Shown here: in pieces, positions 34,461 through 46,366 of the stretch
Layout: every line of letters begins with the position of its first letter
Position numbering within the stretch: position 1 is the stretch's first letter
Source of the DNA: Vombatus ursinus
Lineage: Eukaryota; Chordata; Mammalia; Diprotodontia; Vombatidae
Reading direction: 5' to 3'
DNA length: 64,000 nt
Assembly: GCF_900497805.2 (NCBI RefSeq)
Contig: NW_020954702.1
Location: 1,838,708 to 1,902,707 of the forward strand
Position numbers and translations under genes: made by a program
The notes under the pieces: generated by a model
Told to the model about the DNA's origin: nothing
The model's database searches: none
What the model saw: only the letters and a program-made list of their open reading frames with translations

Positions 34461-34559
34461 TATTCGTGTTCATCATAGTACTAGAAATGCTATGCATAAA
34501 TAGTAAATAAATCCCTTATAAACCAACAGAACAACAAAAATAGTCATTATTTTAGAGAC

Positions 34560-34880
34560 ACAAACTAAAGACGCAGTGGGCAGAAACAAGGAAACAGTTT
34601 ATAAAATAGTAACAAGGTTGTATAAATAATAACAACAATGTTGTTAAACAATTTTGGAAGAAAGAAGAATTCTGCTCAAGGTGATGACCAAGCACAAATC
34701 CAAAAGACTCATGATGAAACACGCTACATACCTCCATATACAAAGCTGACAGGCTCAGGGTACAGACTGAAGGATTTTTTTTTCTCCTTTTTTTGGGGGG
34801 CATATGTTTTTCTTGTCTTCTCAATGTGGGGAGAGAGGTAGAAGGGAGAGAATTTAGAACTCACTATAAAATTGAATTTT
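34560..34880 (+). repeat. L1 LINE extreme 3' end (3' UTR)
   Basis: Wording of marsupial L1 ends: CAAAAGACTCATGATGAAAC, CTGACAGGCTCAGGGTACAG, T-rich stretch, CTTGTCTTCTCAATGTGGGG, AGAGAATTTAGAACTCAC. Only the 3'-most 300 bases are present. Confidence 0.6.
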
Positions 34881-35787
34881 AGGTAAGGTCCCTCTGCTTA
34901 CACTTCATCGGGGTTTTAGTATAAATGAGTACTGTACTTTGTCAGATGCTTTTTCATATCTGTTGAGAAAATAATGTGATTTCAGATGTTTTTTTTATTC
35001 TTTATATGCTCAACAATGTTGATTATTTTCCTAATGTTGAACCATCCTTATATCCCTGATATAAATCCAACTAGGTCATAATGAATTATTTCTTGGGGTA
35101 ATCACTCTAGTCTATTTGACAGGGTTTTATTTAAAATTTTTGAATCAATATTCATTAACTATCTGGGATAATAGTTCTCTTTTCTTTTTCCTTCCCCAGT
35201 TTAGGACTATATTTGTCTCATAATAGGAGTCTAGTAGTAAACTGCTTTCATTCTTGATTTTTGAGAATAATTTGTACAATATTAATAGTAATTTTTTTAA
35301 GTTTGACACATTTTCTTGTGAATCCATCAAGACCAGAAGTTCACCTCTCCCCCAGTACTTCATTTACTAGTTCTTTTTCCTTTTTTTTTTTTCAGTGTGA
35401 ATTATTGAGAATCTTGATTTGCTCTTCTGTTAGCTTGGGTATTTTATATTTTTCAAAGGCATTCAATTTCTTTTACATTCTTAGTTTTGTTAGTTTATAA
35501 ATAGGTAAGATAGGTTCTGCTTTTCTTTTTATTTCTTCTGGTTTTGTTATAATTTCATCCTGTTTGCAATTTTATTTGATTTTCTCCCTTTTTAATCAGA
35601 TTGGCTAAAAGTTGATCAATTTCAATATTCTTTTCAAAGTATCAGCTTTTCATTTTATTTATCATTTCTATAGTTTTTTGTTTTAGGCATATCTCTTGTA
35701 ATTTTTCATATCTCCTATTTTGTGCTTTTTATAGGTTTAATTTGTTTTTTGGCTTTCTCATTTTTAAGAGGTAAATCCTATTCATAT

Positions 35788-38406
35788 TTATTACCCAATC
35801 AGAATCCTAGTACAGATATTCACCTGGTACAGGTGTCTACAGACTCCCAGGTCACTCCCCTTCCTTCTTCAATGAGTTTGGTACATGGTTCACAATTTTT
35901 CTCTCCCCCCTCCCTAACTCCTGCCTTCATAGTAGGGGACTTCAGCATATGTATTTATTTTCCTCCAAACACCCTAAGCACTCAACTCCTACATACTCAC
36001 TTAGCAGGACATATTCCTCTACCCAACCTCAACCACACATAGAGATGGTCATAATCATGATCTTGCCATCCCTTACAAGTGTATCACCTCCACGATCAAG
36101 AATTCCTCAGTCCCCTTATCTCACGGTAAACTATGGCTTTTGACTTTTTTCTTTCTCTTACAAAACCTGCTCTTTACACCATGACCTCTAATCCCTTGAC
36201 TATTCAATACTCTCTCTCTCAGGCAATCTTCCCTGGATTCAACACCTTCTCCTCTTTTACCTATCTCGATCTCTCAGTGAACCAATCCCACTCTACACTA
36301 TTCTCTCTTGAATCACTAGCCCCCTTATAATTTTACTGATTTTTCCATGCCAAACCTCAGTCTTGTATAACTCCCACCATTCACTGCCTTCATTCCTTTA
36401 TGTGTGCTGCTGAATGAAGGTGGAGAAAACCATACAACCATTCTGATTGGATCCACTACAGTTTTATGTTACACAACCTCATCTAGGCTCTCATTGCTTC
36501 TATACTTGCCTTATCAATTCACTGTCCTACTCACCACAATGGCTCTTCCACATTTTTTCATCCCTACACAAACTTCCCATAGTTCTTCCTCTCCCCAACC
36601 TCTCAGCTGAGAACCTCTTGCCTCATGTTTTATAGAAAGAAGGAAAAATTGAATCCATTCTCTGTGAATTCTTTCTTTTTCCCTCTTCTTCACTCCATAT
36701 TACTCATATGACTTCTGCCATTATCTCCTTCTTAACTCCTTTCTCACATGATGAGGTGGTCTTACTGCTGTCAAGGCTAATTCCTCTACCTGTTCAAGTG
36801 TACCCATTCTGTCCTATCTCCTCTAAAAGATTTCTCCCTCTGTCATTCCCCCTCTGTCACTTATTTTTGATCTCCCCCTATCTACTGACTCATTTCCTAT
36901 GAACATTCCCATGTCTCCCTCATCCTGAAAAAAAAAAAAAACAAACCAATTGATTCATTCATCCCCACTATCATCCTGTATCTCTTCTGTTCTTTGTGAC
37001 TAAACTCCTTGGAAAGACTGTCTACAATTGGTGCCTCTATTTTCTCTCCTCTCCCTCTTTTATTAATTGATTCTGATACTATCATCCCATCAAAACTACT
37101 CTCATCAGTTACTATTGGTTGTGATCTCATTAGTTGCCAAATCCAATGGCCCTTTTTCAATTCTCATTTTTCTTGACCTCTTTGCAGCCTTTGTTTGCTC
37201 TTTCCTCCTTGATACTCTCCCTGGGTTTTTGGGACACCACTCTCTCCTGCTTCTCCTCATATTTCTCTGAATCCCTTTCTCAGTCTTTTTTGCTGGTTCC
37301 CCATCCAGATCATGCCCTCTAACCATAGATGTCTGATAAGAAGGTTCTGTCCTGGATCCTCTTCTCTTATTCCTCTGGCATTCACTTCATTAACTCATTA
37401 GCCCCCATGGATTTAATTACCATATCTATACTGACAATTCTCAAATCTACTTTTCTTGCCCTGTCTCTGCTGACCTCCAATCTCACATTTCCAATTGCCT
37501 TTAATACACCTCGAACTGGATGTCCAGTAGATATCTTAAACTCAACGTGTTCAAAATGGAACTCACAATCTTTCTTCCTAAACCCACCCTTTCTTACCTT
37601 CCTTATTACTGTAGAAGGCAACACCATCCTCCTAGTCCCTCAGACTCACAGCTTAGAAGTCATCTTCAACTCTTCACTATCCCTTACCTTCCATATCCAA
37701 TTTGTGGCCAAGGCCTGTTGATTTCACCTTTGTACCATCTCTCAAATATATGCCCTTTTACCACTCTGGTGCTCTTTCCTCCTTGATACTCTCTCATCAC
37801 CTCATGCCTGTACTATTGCAATAGCCTATTGTTGGTTCTACCTGACTGAAATCTCTCTCACTCTAATCCATTCATTCAGATGCTAAAGTGACTTTCCTAA
37901 AGTACATGTCACCCCCCTTTCTCAATAAACTTTAGAGGCTCCCCATTTCTTCCAAGATCTTCCAAGGTCTTTAAAGGACTTTATTACCTAATCCCTTCCT
38001 ACCTTTCCAGTCTTCTTATACCTGCCACATATTCTGTGATCCAGTGACACTGGCCTTTTTGCTTTTACACAAACAGGACACTCCATCTCTGGACTTTGGG
38101 CATGCTTTCTGGCTGTCCTCCATGTCTGGAATGTTCTCCCTCCTCATCTCTACCTACTGGCTTCTCTGGCTTTCTTTAAGTCCCAAATAAAATACTATTT
38201 TTTATAGGAAGCTTTCCCAATCCTCTTAATTCTGGGGCCTTCTCTCTATTGATTATTCCTATTTATCCTGTTGCTTGTTGTATATGTTTGCTATCTCCCC
38301 ATTAAAGTGTGAACTCCTTAAGGGCAGGGACTGTCTTTTGCTTCTTTGCCCCAGTGCTTAGAACAGTGCCGGGCACTTAATAAATACTTATTGGTTCACT
38401 GATGTA
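35788..38406 (+). repeat. L2 LINE, long copy (endonuclease end, RT, 3' end)
   Basis: About 2.6 kb. Near 35920-35950 the frame reads PAFIVGDFSICI, the GDF(N) endonuclease motif of L2. The RT follows at 36960-37480 (DHALTIDV region, SWILFSYSSGIHFINSLAP). The 3' end has CCAGTGACACTGGCC, ACACTCCATCTCTGGAC, CCCCATTAAAGTGTGAACTC, CAGTGCCGGGCACTTAATAA. Target duplication TATTCATAT occurs at 35779-35787 and 38407-38415. Many stops; dead. Confidence 0.9.
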
Positions 38407-38757
38407 TATTCATATATATGATACATGTTGGTAGGAATATGGTTTTTACCCTGACCACTGCTTTACTTATATACCAGAAATTTTGCTGTCTTGTTTCATC
38501 ATTATCTTTTTCATGTATTTGTCTGTTTCTGAGATTTGTTCTTTGACATTGACATTATTTATGATTCCATTGTTTATTCTCCATTTGTGTCTTTATCTTT
38601 TGTTTGTGCTCCCTAAACTAATTGTTGTTTTTATTGCCTTATGGTCTGCAAGGGATGTGTTTACTATTTCTGCCTATTACATTTATTGGCAATATCTGTG
38701 ACTTAATACATGATCAATTTTTGTTAAAATTCCATGTAGTGTTGAGAAATACATATA

Positions 38758-39413
38758 CAGTCTTCTCTCACCATCTGTGGGGTTAGAGGCTCAGGACCCT
38801 CACAAATGTGAAAAGCCATGAATAACTTTAGGACTCATCCCAAACTTATATTGTTAATAATTCTGATTATATTTATTTAACACACAAAACAAGTAAAGCA
38901 ATACAGTGCACCCATAAATAAGTTGCAGTTTCTAGGCAAGAGAGATTAGTATGTAGCACACTATGTAGAATCTTCATAGCTGTTGAGTGTAGCTGCAGCG
39001 ACTGCTTCACGGATTTCCTTCTCCTATGAAAAGCGCACAATACAAAGATCACTGGGGAAGAAAATCATGTGATTGAGTCTGGATGGTAGAGAGACAAAGA
39101 GGAGGCATTCTCAAAGAGAGTGAGTAGCCTGCAGTTTTTCAGTTCATTGAAACTTTTAACAAAATTTAGCTGTTTATAATAAATTTATGTATGTATACTT
39201 ATGGTAGTAAATGATAAAATAGACTGATAATATATGATATTTATGCATTTATGACTTTGTAATTTTATTTTAGTTTTCTTTACATACACACTTCATCTGT
39301 GATTTTCTGCAGTATGCTGCAAATCTCTAAAAATTCCCATTTAATTATCAATGGTCAATCTGTGAATAACCAAAGCCATGAATGTGAAATCCATCAATTT
39401 CAAGGGATAAGTG
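38758..39413. mobile_element. Tigger/pogo-like DNA transposon remnant, non-autonomous
   Basis: A 656-bp insert in L1 with TA on both sides (38756-38757, 39414-39415). The left end CAGTCTTCTCTCACCATCTG with GTGGGGTTAGAGGCTCAGGA recalls the Tigger end CAGTCGTCCCTCGGTATCCG. The right end, reversed, is CACTTATCCCTTGAAATTGA. GAAAAGCCATGAATAA (left) and CAAAGCCATGAATGTGA (right) may be subterminal echoes. No transposase frame. Confidence 0.6.
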
Positions 39414-42350
39414 TATTCTTTATCAACCCAATTGAGAAGACAACATAAATCAATTCTAGTTTCTTCAACAATTTGTTCAGCTCTGTATTTTGATTTTATT
39501 CATCATTCTGTGAGACTTAGCCAAACTTGAGAAGATACTGAAAACATCTGCTACCATTGTGTTAATGTCTATGTCTTCTTGTAGTTCACTTAATGTTTCC
39601 TTTATGTATTTGGATGCTAAGCCATTTGGAGCATATAAGTTTAATTATATTGATATCTGTTTGTTACCCATGTTACCCATGGTTCCTTTCAACATAATGT
39701 AGTTTCATTGTTTATCTATTTTTATCTTTTGAAAATTTGTTTTTGCTTTGTCTGATATAAAGATTGCAACTCTTTAAAATTCTCTTGATGCATAATAATT
39801 TCTTCTAGCCACTCATTGTTATTTTTTTATTCCTTTGCTTTTAATGAGATTCCCCTAAGCAGCAGATCATGAAGTTTTATTTTCTTATCCAATATTTCAC
39901 TTTTTTTTTTCATTTCATAGGATTATTTAATCCATTCATGTTTAAAGTTGTGAGAGTTAGTTTGTTTCATTTGTCTCTAATATTGGTTTTTTCAAATTAG
40001 ACCTCCCCAATATAATTGCTATATCTCTTCAGTTATTTTAGCTTAATCTATTTTAAAGCAATCCTATTGCAACATACTTTTCCACTCATCCTTAAGCCAT
40101 CCTCCTTCCCATTTGTTACTCCTTTCTCTAATTTGAGAGTTTTTCTTATTATTTTCTTTCTTATTTTATCTTGTTGTTTAATTCTTTTTTTCCTGTTAGT
40201 TATGTAATCAAGAAAAATCTCCCTTCTTCCCCTCCCTTTGAACTGATTTTGTTCATTTGTTTTTTAAAAAAAATTTTGTGTGTGTCTTTTCCTAAAAAAA
40301 GATTCTTTTCCTCAATCTCTTCATTATTTAGTTTCCTTTTCTGTCTAACCTAAAATTTTATTGCTTGATTCATACCTCTTATACTCATTTTATCCTTTAG
40401 TCTCTGAATTCTTCATGGAAATAAAGCTTCTTGATACCAATTTGGGGTTCCTTTAGGGAGGGGAAACAATTTTCTATATCATTGCCTTACATATATTCTC
40501 TCCCAGCCTCCTTTTTTTCTTGCGCCTCACTCTTAGAAATACCTATTCCTGCAGTCAAGTAGGAATTTTATGAATTCCTGGTAGAAATTTTCCTATGTGA
40601 TTGTGTTGTTGATTATTAATCCTGCCCCCCCATGGTCATTTTCTCCCTGTTAACCTTGAAGTCTCCTCCCTGGGCCCAGGCCCTCTCACTCTTCTGGTTG
40701 TCAGTTGCCCCCAAGAGCTCTGATTCCCATTCTTCTGAAGCAGGATGAGTGGTCGGTCTTTCTAAGCAACAAATCCCTGTAAATTATATACACTGTGAAG
40801 TACCAATCTTAATTTCTAGAATATTTTTCTTCTCTCAGAGAAGCATTCATCAGTGAATGTCCTCTTGTCAATCAAGAAAGAAAAAAAGATTTCCCTATTG
40901 CTTTTCCCTTCTTTCAATCTCTCCCTTTGTCTCCACATCTATTCTCCTATATGCTTTCTTCTTTCTGAGAACAGAATTATTTTCCCTTCATTTTTAACCT
41001 TTGACTATTATATATATATGTATGTATATATATATATATGTTCCCCTCTATCTTTTTCCTCCCATCCCTCCTTTTATTGCCCTCTCATTCTTTAATTTAG
41101 TACTGAAACATACATTGATTTCCCCTTATGTTGGGTGTTGTAAGGTTTAATTTATGATGTTTCAAGCCTTTTTCTCCATCATCACTAGTATTTTATTGCT
41201 GACTTCATACTCGTTATTTTTTGTGTATTTACAAAGAAACCTCTTTATGGTCTCTGAGTAGCTATTTTGTTTTGCTTATACTCCATTTCTGCATTTTTTT
41301 CCCTTGTGTTTCTCTTTCCTTGGGTGTTTGGGAAGCAAATAATTTCTTCAGGTCTGCTTTCTAGGAATGTTTTAAATGCCTTTTTTTTTTTTTTTTACTG
41401 AATTTTCATCTATTTTCATTAATGGTTGAATTTTCAGGACAGGTCATATTGCATATTGCATAATGCATATGCAATGCAAGATTGTGTATTGCTCTTCAGA
41501 ACATATTATTTGTTTTCCTCCTGCAGTTTCTGGTAGGTGAAAAATGGCATTGTGTTATTAAAATTTCTTTTTGTTTATGTCTGAAGGTCTTTTTCCTGGT
41601 CATTTGCAGAATTTGTTTTCAGTGAAATTGTTAGATGTAAACATGATGCATCTTGAAATTCGCAGCAAATATTTTTTCTTGTTTTTGTTTTCCTTCCCCT
41701 GGAGGCAATCTATGAATTCTTTCCATTGGCACCTTGGTTTTTTGTTTGTTTGTTTGTTTTCAGAAGTACTAGAAATTTTATGGTATTATTTCTTGCATTG
41801 TGCCAGTCAGATTTTTTTTTACTTGTCCTTGTTATTTCTATACATTGTATCTTTAAATCTAATGCTTATACTGAAATTTTCTTTAATGTTACCATGTTTT
41901 GCTTCTCTTCTTCCAAATTGGCCTTCACTTCCATTTATTTGCATTTGCAAACAATTATCTGTCTTTTGTTTCTTTGGTGAGATTTGCCATCATGAATTCA
42001 AGTATTTCTGTTCTGACAATTATTTCTGCTGTGCAAGCAATAAATTCTGCTTTCACCATTCTTATATCTCTTTTAAACCATTTAGGAACATTTTGCTGTG
42101 GTTCAGTGCTTTCTTGAGAATCCACATTTCCTTTGTCTTACAATCTTTATTCCCAGATGTCTGGACTCTTTTATATGATCTGGATACCATATTCCTTTCT
42201 GTTATGAGTATCTTCCCTGTTGGCTTATCTAAATCTTTAATTGACTTTTCTTCCTTCTGAGATCTTTGGTAACTTCTTTCTTTCCCTTATTTCTCCTTAC
42301 TTTTTTACTCCCTCACTTTTAATGGCAATTTCCCAGAGACTGCACCTCAA

Positions 42351-42604
42351 AACTTTTCCATCCTGCTCTCATGCCAAGCAATTCACACTTCATATGTCTC
42401 AGGCTCTGTACCAAATAACTTCTGGGGAAACAGAAGAGACTCTAACTGGGTGTCGGACCTTTTTCTTCACACATGCCACACAGTCATGCACAGGTATCCT
42501 CTGGCAAGTCCCTTTGTTCTCCAATTCTCAGGCTGAAGTTTGTTGCAATACCCAGCATTGGAAAACTGCTGTCCTAGACTGAGAAAGTTTTTGCTATTTA
42601 GATT
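42351..42604. other. Unassigned sequence left of a MIR
   Basis: Less AT-rich than the L1 before it. It may be the 5' UTR end of that L1; no firm match. Confidence 0.3.
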
Positions 42605-42785
42605 TGACACTGGGAAGGTTGGAGTCACTTAATCTCCCTGATTTTCCTCATTTTTAAAATGAGAATAAATAAAATAAAGACAATAATATTTATTTGTCAT
42701 AAGGCTTAAAGAGATAATGTATATAAAGTGTTTTGCAATCTTTACAATGCTAGAAAATACAAGCCGTTAAGCTAAACATAAGGTG
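42605..42785 (+). repeat. MIR SINE, CORE and 3' part
   Basis: GGAGTCACTTAATCTCCCTG, TTTTCCTCATTTTTAAAATG, AAAGAGATAATGTATATAAA, GTGTTTTGCAATCTTTACAA follow the MIR order after the tRNA-like head. Confidence 0.8.
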
Positions 42786-43105
42786 GCTTAGTGGCAGTCA
42801 ATTGTTCATAATCCATTGAAAATCATTTACCTGCCATCTTTGAATAAATTTCATGAACAAATGTTTGTTATTTATAATTTCTTATTTTATCATGTTATAT
42901 TTCACAATTCATAAGAATGAATCCTAATTATCTATAAGATAAAAATGCAGTCATTTGAATTTTTCTAAAATGGTCACATGGTTATGTACTATGGCAAGTA
43001 GAATTTGTTTTGTGTTCTTAAATGATTTTTTTTATTTATAAAAATATTTGATTTGCTATTACATGGCATTCAAGTTATCAAGTAAAAATGTGCATGAAAA
43101 TTCTT
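42786..43105. other. Unassigned AT-rich sequence
   Basis: Nothing recognised in these 320 bases. Confidence 0.4.
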
Positions 43106-44088
43106 TTTTGTGGACTTCCAGTGCGAAGATGATAGAGTGAGGCAGGAACTTTCTGAATCCCTTCCAAATTCCCCTCCAAAGAACTTGAAACTGCCTCAGA
43201 ACTGATTTAGGAGCAGGGAAGCAGCTTACCAGCACAGCAGGAAAGATCAGTCTCACTAGGGTGGGAGGGGAGCAAAGTATTAGAGCAGCCCCATCAGGTA
43301 TTACAGCAAGGGAGCTGTAGCAAAGCTCCAAATCCTGGGGCAATCTGCCTACAGCATTCTGCCCTTATGGAAGCCAGCAGCCCGAAGGCAAGCCAAAAGT
43401 CTATTCAAGAAAACAAATCCCCATTCCATTGGCCCCATCCCCAGCACAGGCCACCAGCAAGGTCTTACCCCCAATGCTGACCAGAGATGAGACCACACCT
43501 CTGGGACCAGCTAGCAGCAAGATCCCAATCCTTGGGCTGGCCAACAAAGAAATCCAGCCCCTAGGACCAGTCAAAAGAGAGGCCCTGTCTCCATAGCAAC
43601 ACAGCAGCAAGGCCTTGCCCCTGAAGCAGGAAAGCACTGAAATTATGGAAAGCCAACAGAGAGGCACTCCTTCCAGTGCAAACCAGTGCTGAGCCCCAGC
43701 ATAAGAAGCTTGGGAAAGTGCAGATGCAGAGCCCAACTCTCACATAAAAACACCAAGTCACAAATAGCCACACCAAAAAAAAAAAAATTGAGGAGAAAAA
43801 AAAGTTTTTGACTAAAAAAAGTTACTATGGCAACAGGAAGAATCAAGGCACAAACTTAGAAGAGGACAACAGTGCCCAAATTGCTACATGTAAAGCCTCA
43901 AAGAAAAAAAATGTAATTTGATCTCAGGCCTGAATAGAATTCCTAGAATACCTTAAAATAGATTTTCAAAAGCAAATTAGAGAAGTAGAAGAAAATTGGG
44001 GGGAAATGAGAGTAATATAAGAGAATCATGAAAAAAGAATCAACATCTTAGTAAAAAAAAAAGACAAAAAATGGAAAAAGATATACAG
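43106..44088 (+). repeat. L1 LINE 5' UTR and start of ORF1 (first of three)
   Basis: Starts GTGGACTTCCAGTGCGAAG, the style of a marsupial L1 5' end. A GC-richer 5' UTR with several repeated CCAGC/AGCAAG units runs to about 43765. Then the broken ORF1 start (GGAGAAAAAAAAGTTTTTGA, YYGNRK-type wording) ends near 44088, where the next L1 begins. Confidence 0.75.
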
Positions 44089-44091
44089 TAG

Positions 44092-46290
44092 AGAATTCTG
44101 GGAATGTGCAGACTAGTTCAGAACTTTTAGTTTTCCAAATTTCCTCTACAAAAAAAAAGGCAGAACATCACCTCACAGCAGCAGAAATAAACACAAAGTA
44201 AAGTGGTTGTCCTCCTAAGACAATTTGAGAAGACCCCAGGAAAGACCTGACCACCAGGGGCAGAGATTTGGCCTGAGTGAAATGCAGACACCTCCAGACT
44301 GATTCAGCAGAATCAACAAACAATAAGTCCTGGGGGCAGCTGGGTTAAGAGGCAGCATTAGCCTTAGAAACTTTCATTTTGCGGAAAATGTAGGGGTCTG
44401 ATGGCTGAGTCGGAGCACATTGAAGGACCTTCCACTGTCAAGGGACACCAAGCACAGCTGTGCTGACCAGACACATCCTGGGCTGTGGCTATGTGGAAAA
44501 GGATCTAGCATACACCTGGTGAGTGCAGTAGAGAGGGGACAGGGATCCTGTTGGCTGTGGGCACTTGCAGGACATTAGAGTCCTTGGTTTCAGTTCCAGG
44601 GCAGAGAGGACAGCTGTAGTGTGCAGCCACCAGAGAGGCCACAGGGAACAAGACTGTTTGCAGGACAGTGTGGCTGGGAGCCCTAGCAGTGTCTTAGGAG
44701 TGGAGAGGAGAGCCCAAGGGCCCTGAGATAGAGAGCAAGAAATAACAGTGAGAAGGACCTAAGGCTTGGGGCATCATTCACCATACCTTGGGACTGCAAC
44801 TTGATTACACTAATAGCTGCCAAAAAGAAAATAAAACAAAAAATAAATAAATAAAAATGAGTAAACAAAGGAGAAAGTACCCAACCATAGATAGTTACTA
44901 TGGGGACAGAGGAAATCTGGGTTCATATTCAGAGGAAGAAAATGGAGCTAAAAAAAGTCACTCCTTTTTAATGAGAAATGTCAAATGGTCACAAGCACAA
45001 AAAGAGTTCTTGGAAGAACTTAAAAAGGACTTTAAAATCAAGTAAGAGAAGTTGAGGAAATATTAGGAAAAAAATAAGAGCAATCCAAGAAAATCAAGAA
45101 AATTATGAAAAAGAAGTCAACAAACTGGAATTAGAGAATCAAAAACTTAAAGAAGAAAATAATTCCTTGAAAACTAAAATTGGGCAAGGGAAAGCTAATG
45201 ATGTTCTAAGATACCAAGAAGTCATAAAAAAAAATCAAAAGGATGAAAAAAATAGAAGAGAAAGCACAACGTTCCGTTAAAAAAAAACCAACCAATCTGA
45301 CAAATAGATCAAGGAGAAATAATATGAGAATAGTTGAACTACCTGAAAATTACAATAAAAAAAGAATCTTGATACAATATTACAAGAAATTATCAAGGAA
45401 AATTGCCCTGAAGTTCTAGAACAAGAAGGCAAAGTAGAAATAGAAAAAAATCCACCAATCACTACCTGAGAGAAAGGAGAATTCACAGGAGGAAAACTTA
45501 CAGGAATATCATAGCCAAGTTTCAAAGCTCCCAGGTTAAGGAAAGCAACAAGAAAAAATACAATTACATATCATGGAGCTACAAGAAGGATTACACAAGG
45601 TGTAGCTAGGTGGCACAATGGATAGAGCTCTGGCCTTGGAGTCAGGAGGACATGAGTTCAAATCCAGTCTCAGATACATGACACTTACTAGCTGTGTGAC
45701 TCTGGGCAAGTCACTTAAACCCAATTACCTCACCAAAAAAGCAAAAAAAAAAAAAGAAAGAAGAAGAAGGATTACACAAGACCTAACAGCTACTAAGATG
45801 AAGGACCATAGGTCTTGGAATACTATATTCCATAGAGTAAAAGAGCTGGGGTTACAACCAAAGTTAAGTAAAATCTTGAATGGAAAAAAAATGGACATTT
45901 AATGAACTCAAAGACTTTCAGGTATTTGTAACAAAAACAACAGAACTAAGGAAAAATTTGACATATAACATCCAGGAGAACTGTAAGGTAAACATTGAAG
46001 ACCAATTGTAAGGGATTCAATGAGATGAAATTATTTAATTCACATATATGAAAATATTAATACTCTTATGATTGTCATCATTATTTGGGAAGTTTGGAAG
46101 AAAGGCATGGGCTGTGCTGAGTATGATGAGGGGATTTAAGAAAAATAAAACTGTGTATGGAAAGATACAAAGGAGTACTTATCTCATACAAATGAGGCAT
46201 AAAAGGAAAAATTGATACAGAAGAATCTAGTAGAGGGGAGGATGGGTAGTAGTGCTAGAACCTTATTCTCATCAGGAACGGGTTAAAGAG
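44092..46290 (+). repeat. L1 LINE 5' UTR and ORF1 (second of three)
   Basis: 5' UTR from GAATTCTGGGAATGTGCAG (44094). ORF1 begins at ATG 44857 (MSKQRRKYPTIDSYYGDRGN) and is open for 62 codons before a stop. Later frames give the coiled coil and the RNA-binding part (NIIFHRVKELGLQPK-type wording at 45815-45870). A SINE with a perfect target duplication sits at 45600-45763. The sequence fades near 46290 with no ORF2. Confidence 0.8.
45600..45763 (+). repeat. MAR1/WSINE1-type SINE with exact 17-bp duplication
   Basis: Head GTGTAGCTAGGTGGCACAAT, GAGTTCAAATCCAG, GTGTGACTCTGGGCAAGTCA and an A-rich tail. Flanked by identical AAGAAGGATTACACAAG at 45583-45599 and 45764-45780. Removing it and one duplicate restores the L1 ORF1 reading. 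One of the younger-looking insertions here. Confidence 0.95.
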
Positions 46291-46302
46291 GGAACAACAT
46301 AT

Positions 46303-46327
46303 ATGTGTGTGTGTGTGTGTACATATA

Positions 46328-46363
<36 letters not shown>

Positions 46364-46366
46364 TAG
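46303..46366. repeat. (GT)n(AT)n(GTAT)n compound microsatellite
   Basis: A GT run, a short AT run, then GTAT tetranucleotides, ending exactly where the next L1 5' UTR starts. Confidence 0.92.

Larger units (their letters stand above)
34880..42350 (-). repeat. Old L1 LINE split by an L2 and a Tigger-like element
   Basis: Three pieces on the minus strand: 34880-35778 (RT region of ORF2), 38416-38755 (endonuclease side) and 39416 to about 42350 (endonuclease start at 39520-39800, then upstream region). The order is right for one element read from right to left. The last part, from about 40100 on, is assigned mainly by position and composition, as it is too diverged to name motifs. The 229-residue frame on the + strand (41571-42260) is antisense to it. 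Confidence 0.6.

Noticed and set aside
35949-36635. Several overlapping + frames suggesting an exon cluster
   Set aside because: All fall in the L2 copy and match its endonuclease-RT linker region.
37329-37721. 130-residue frame that could pass for a gene
   Set aside because: It is the L2 reverse-transcriptase region; flanking frames continue the same element.
41571-42260. 229-residue open frame on the + strand, the longest in the window
   Set aside because: Phenylalanine/leucine/serine-rich with no domain, antisense to a T-rich L1 remnant; long frames are common on the complement of A-rich L1 coding sequence.
43059-43736. Pair of minus-strand frames (94 and 111 residues) as a small gene
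   Set aside because: They lie opposite the GC-richer 5' UTR of an L1 and show no conserved protein wording.
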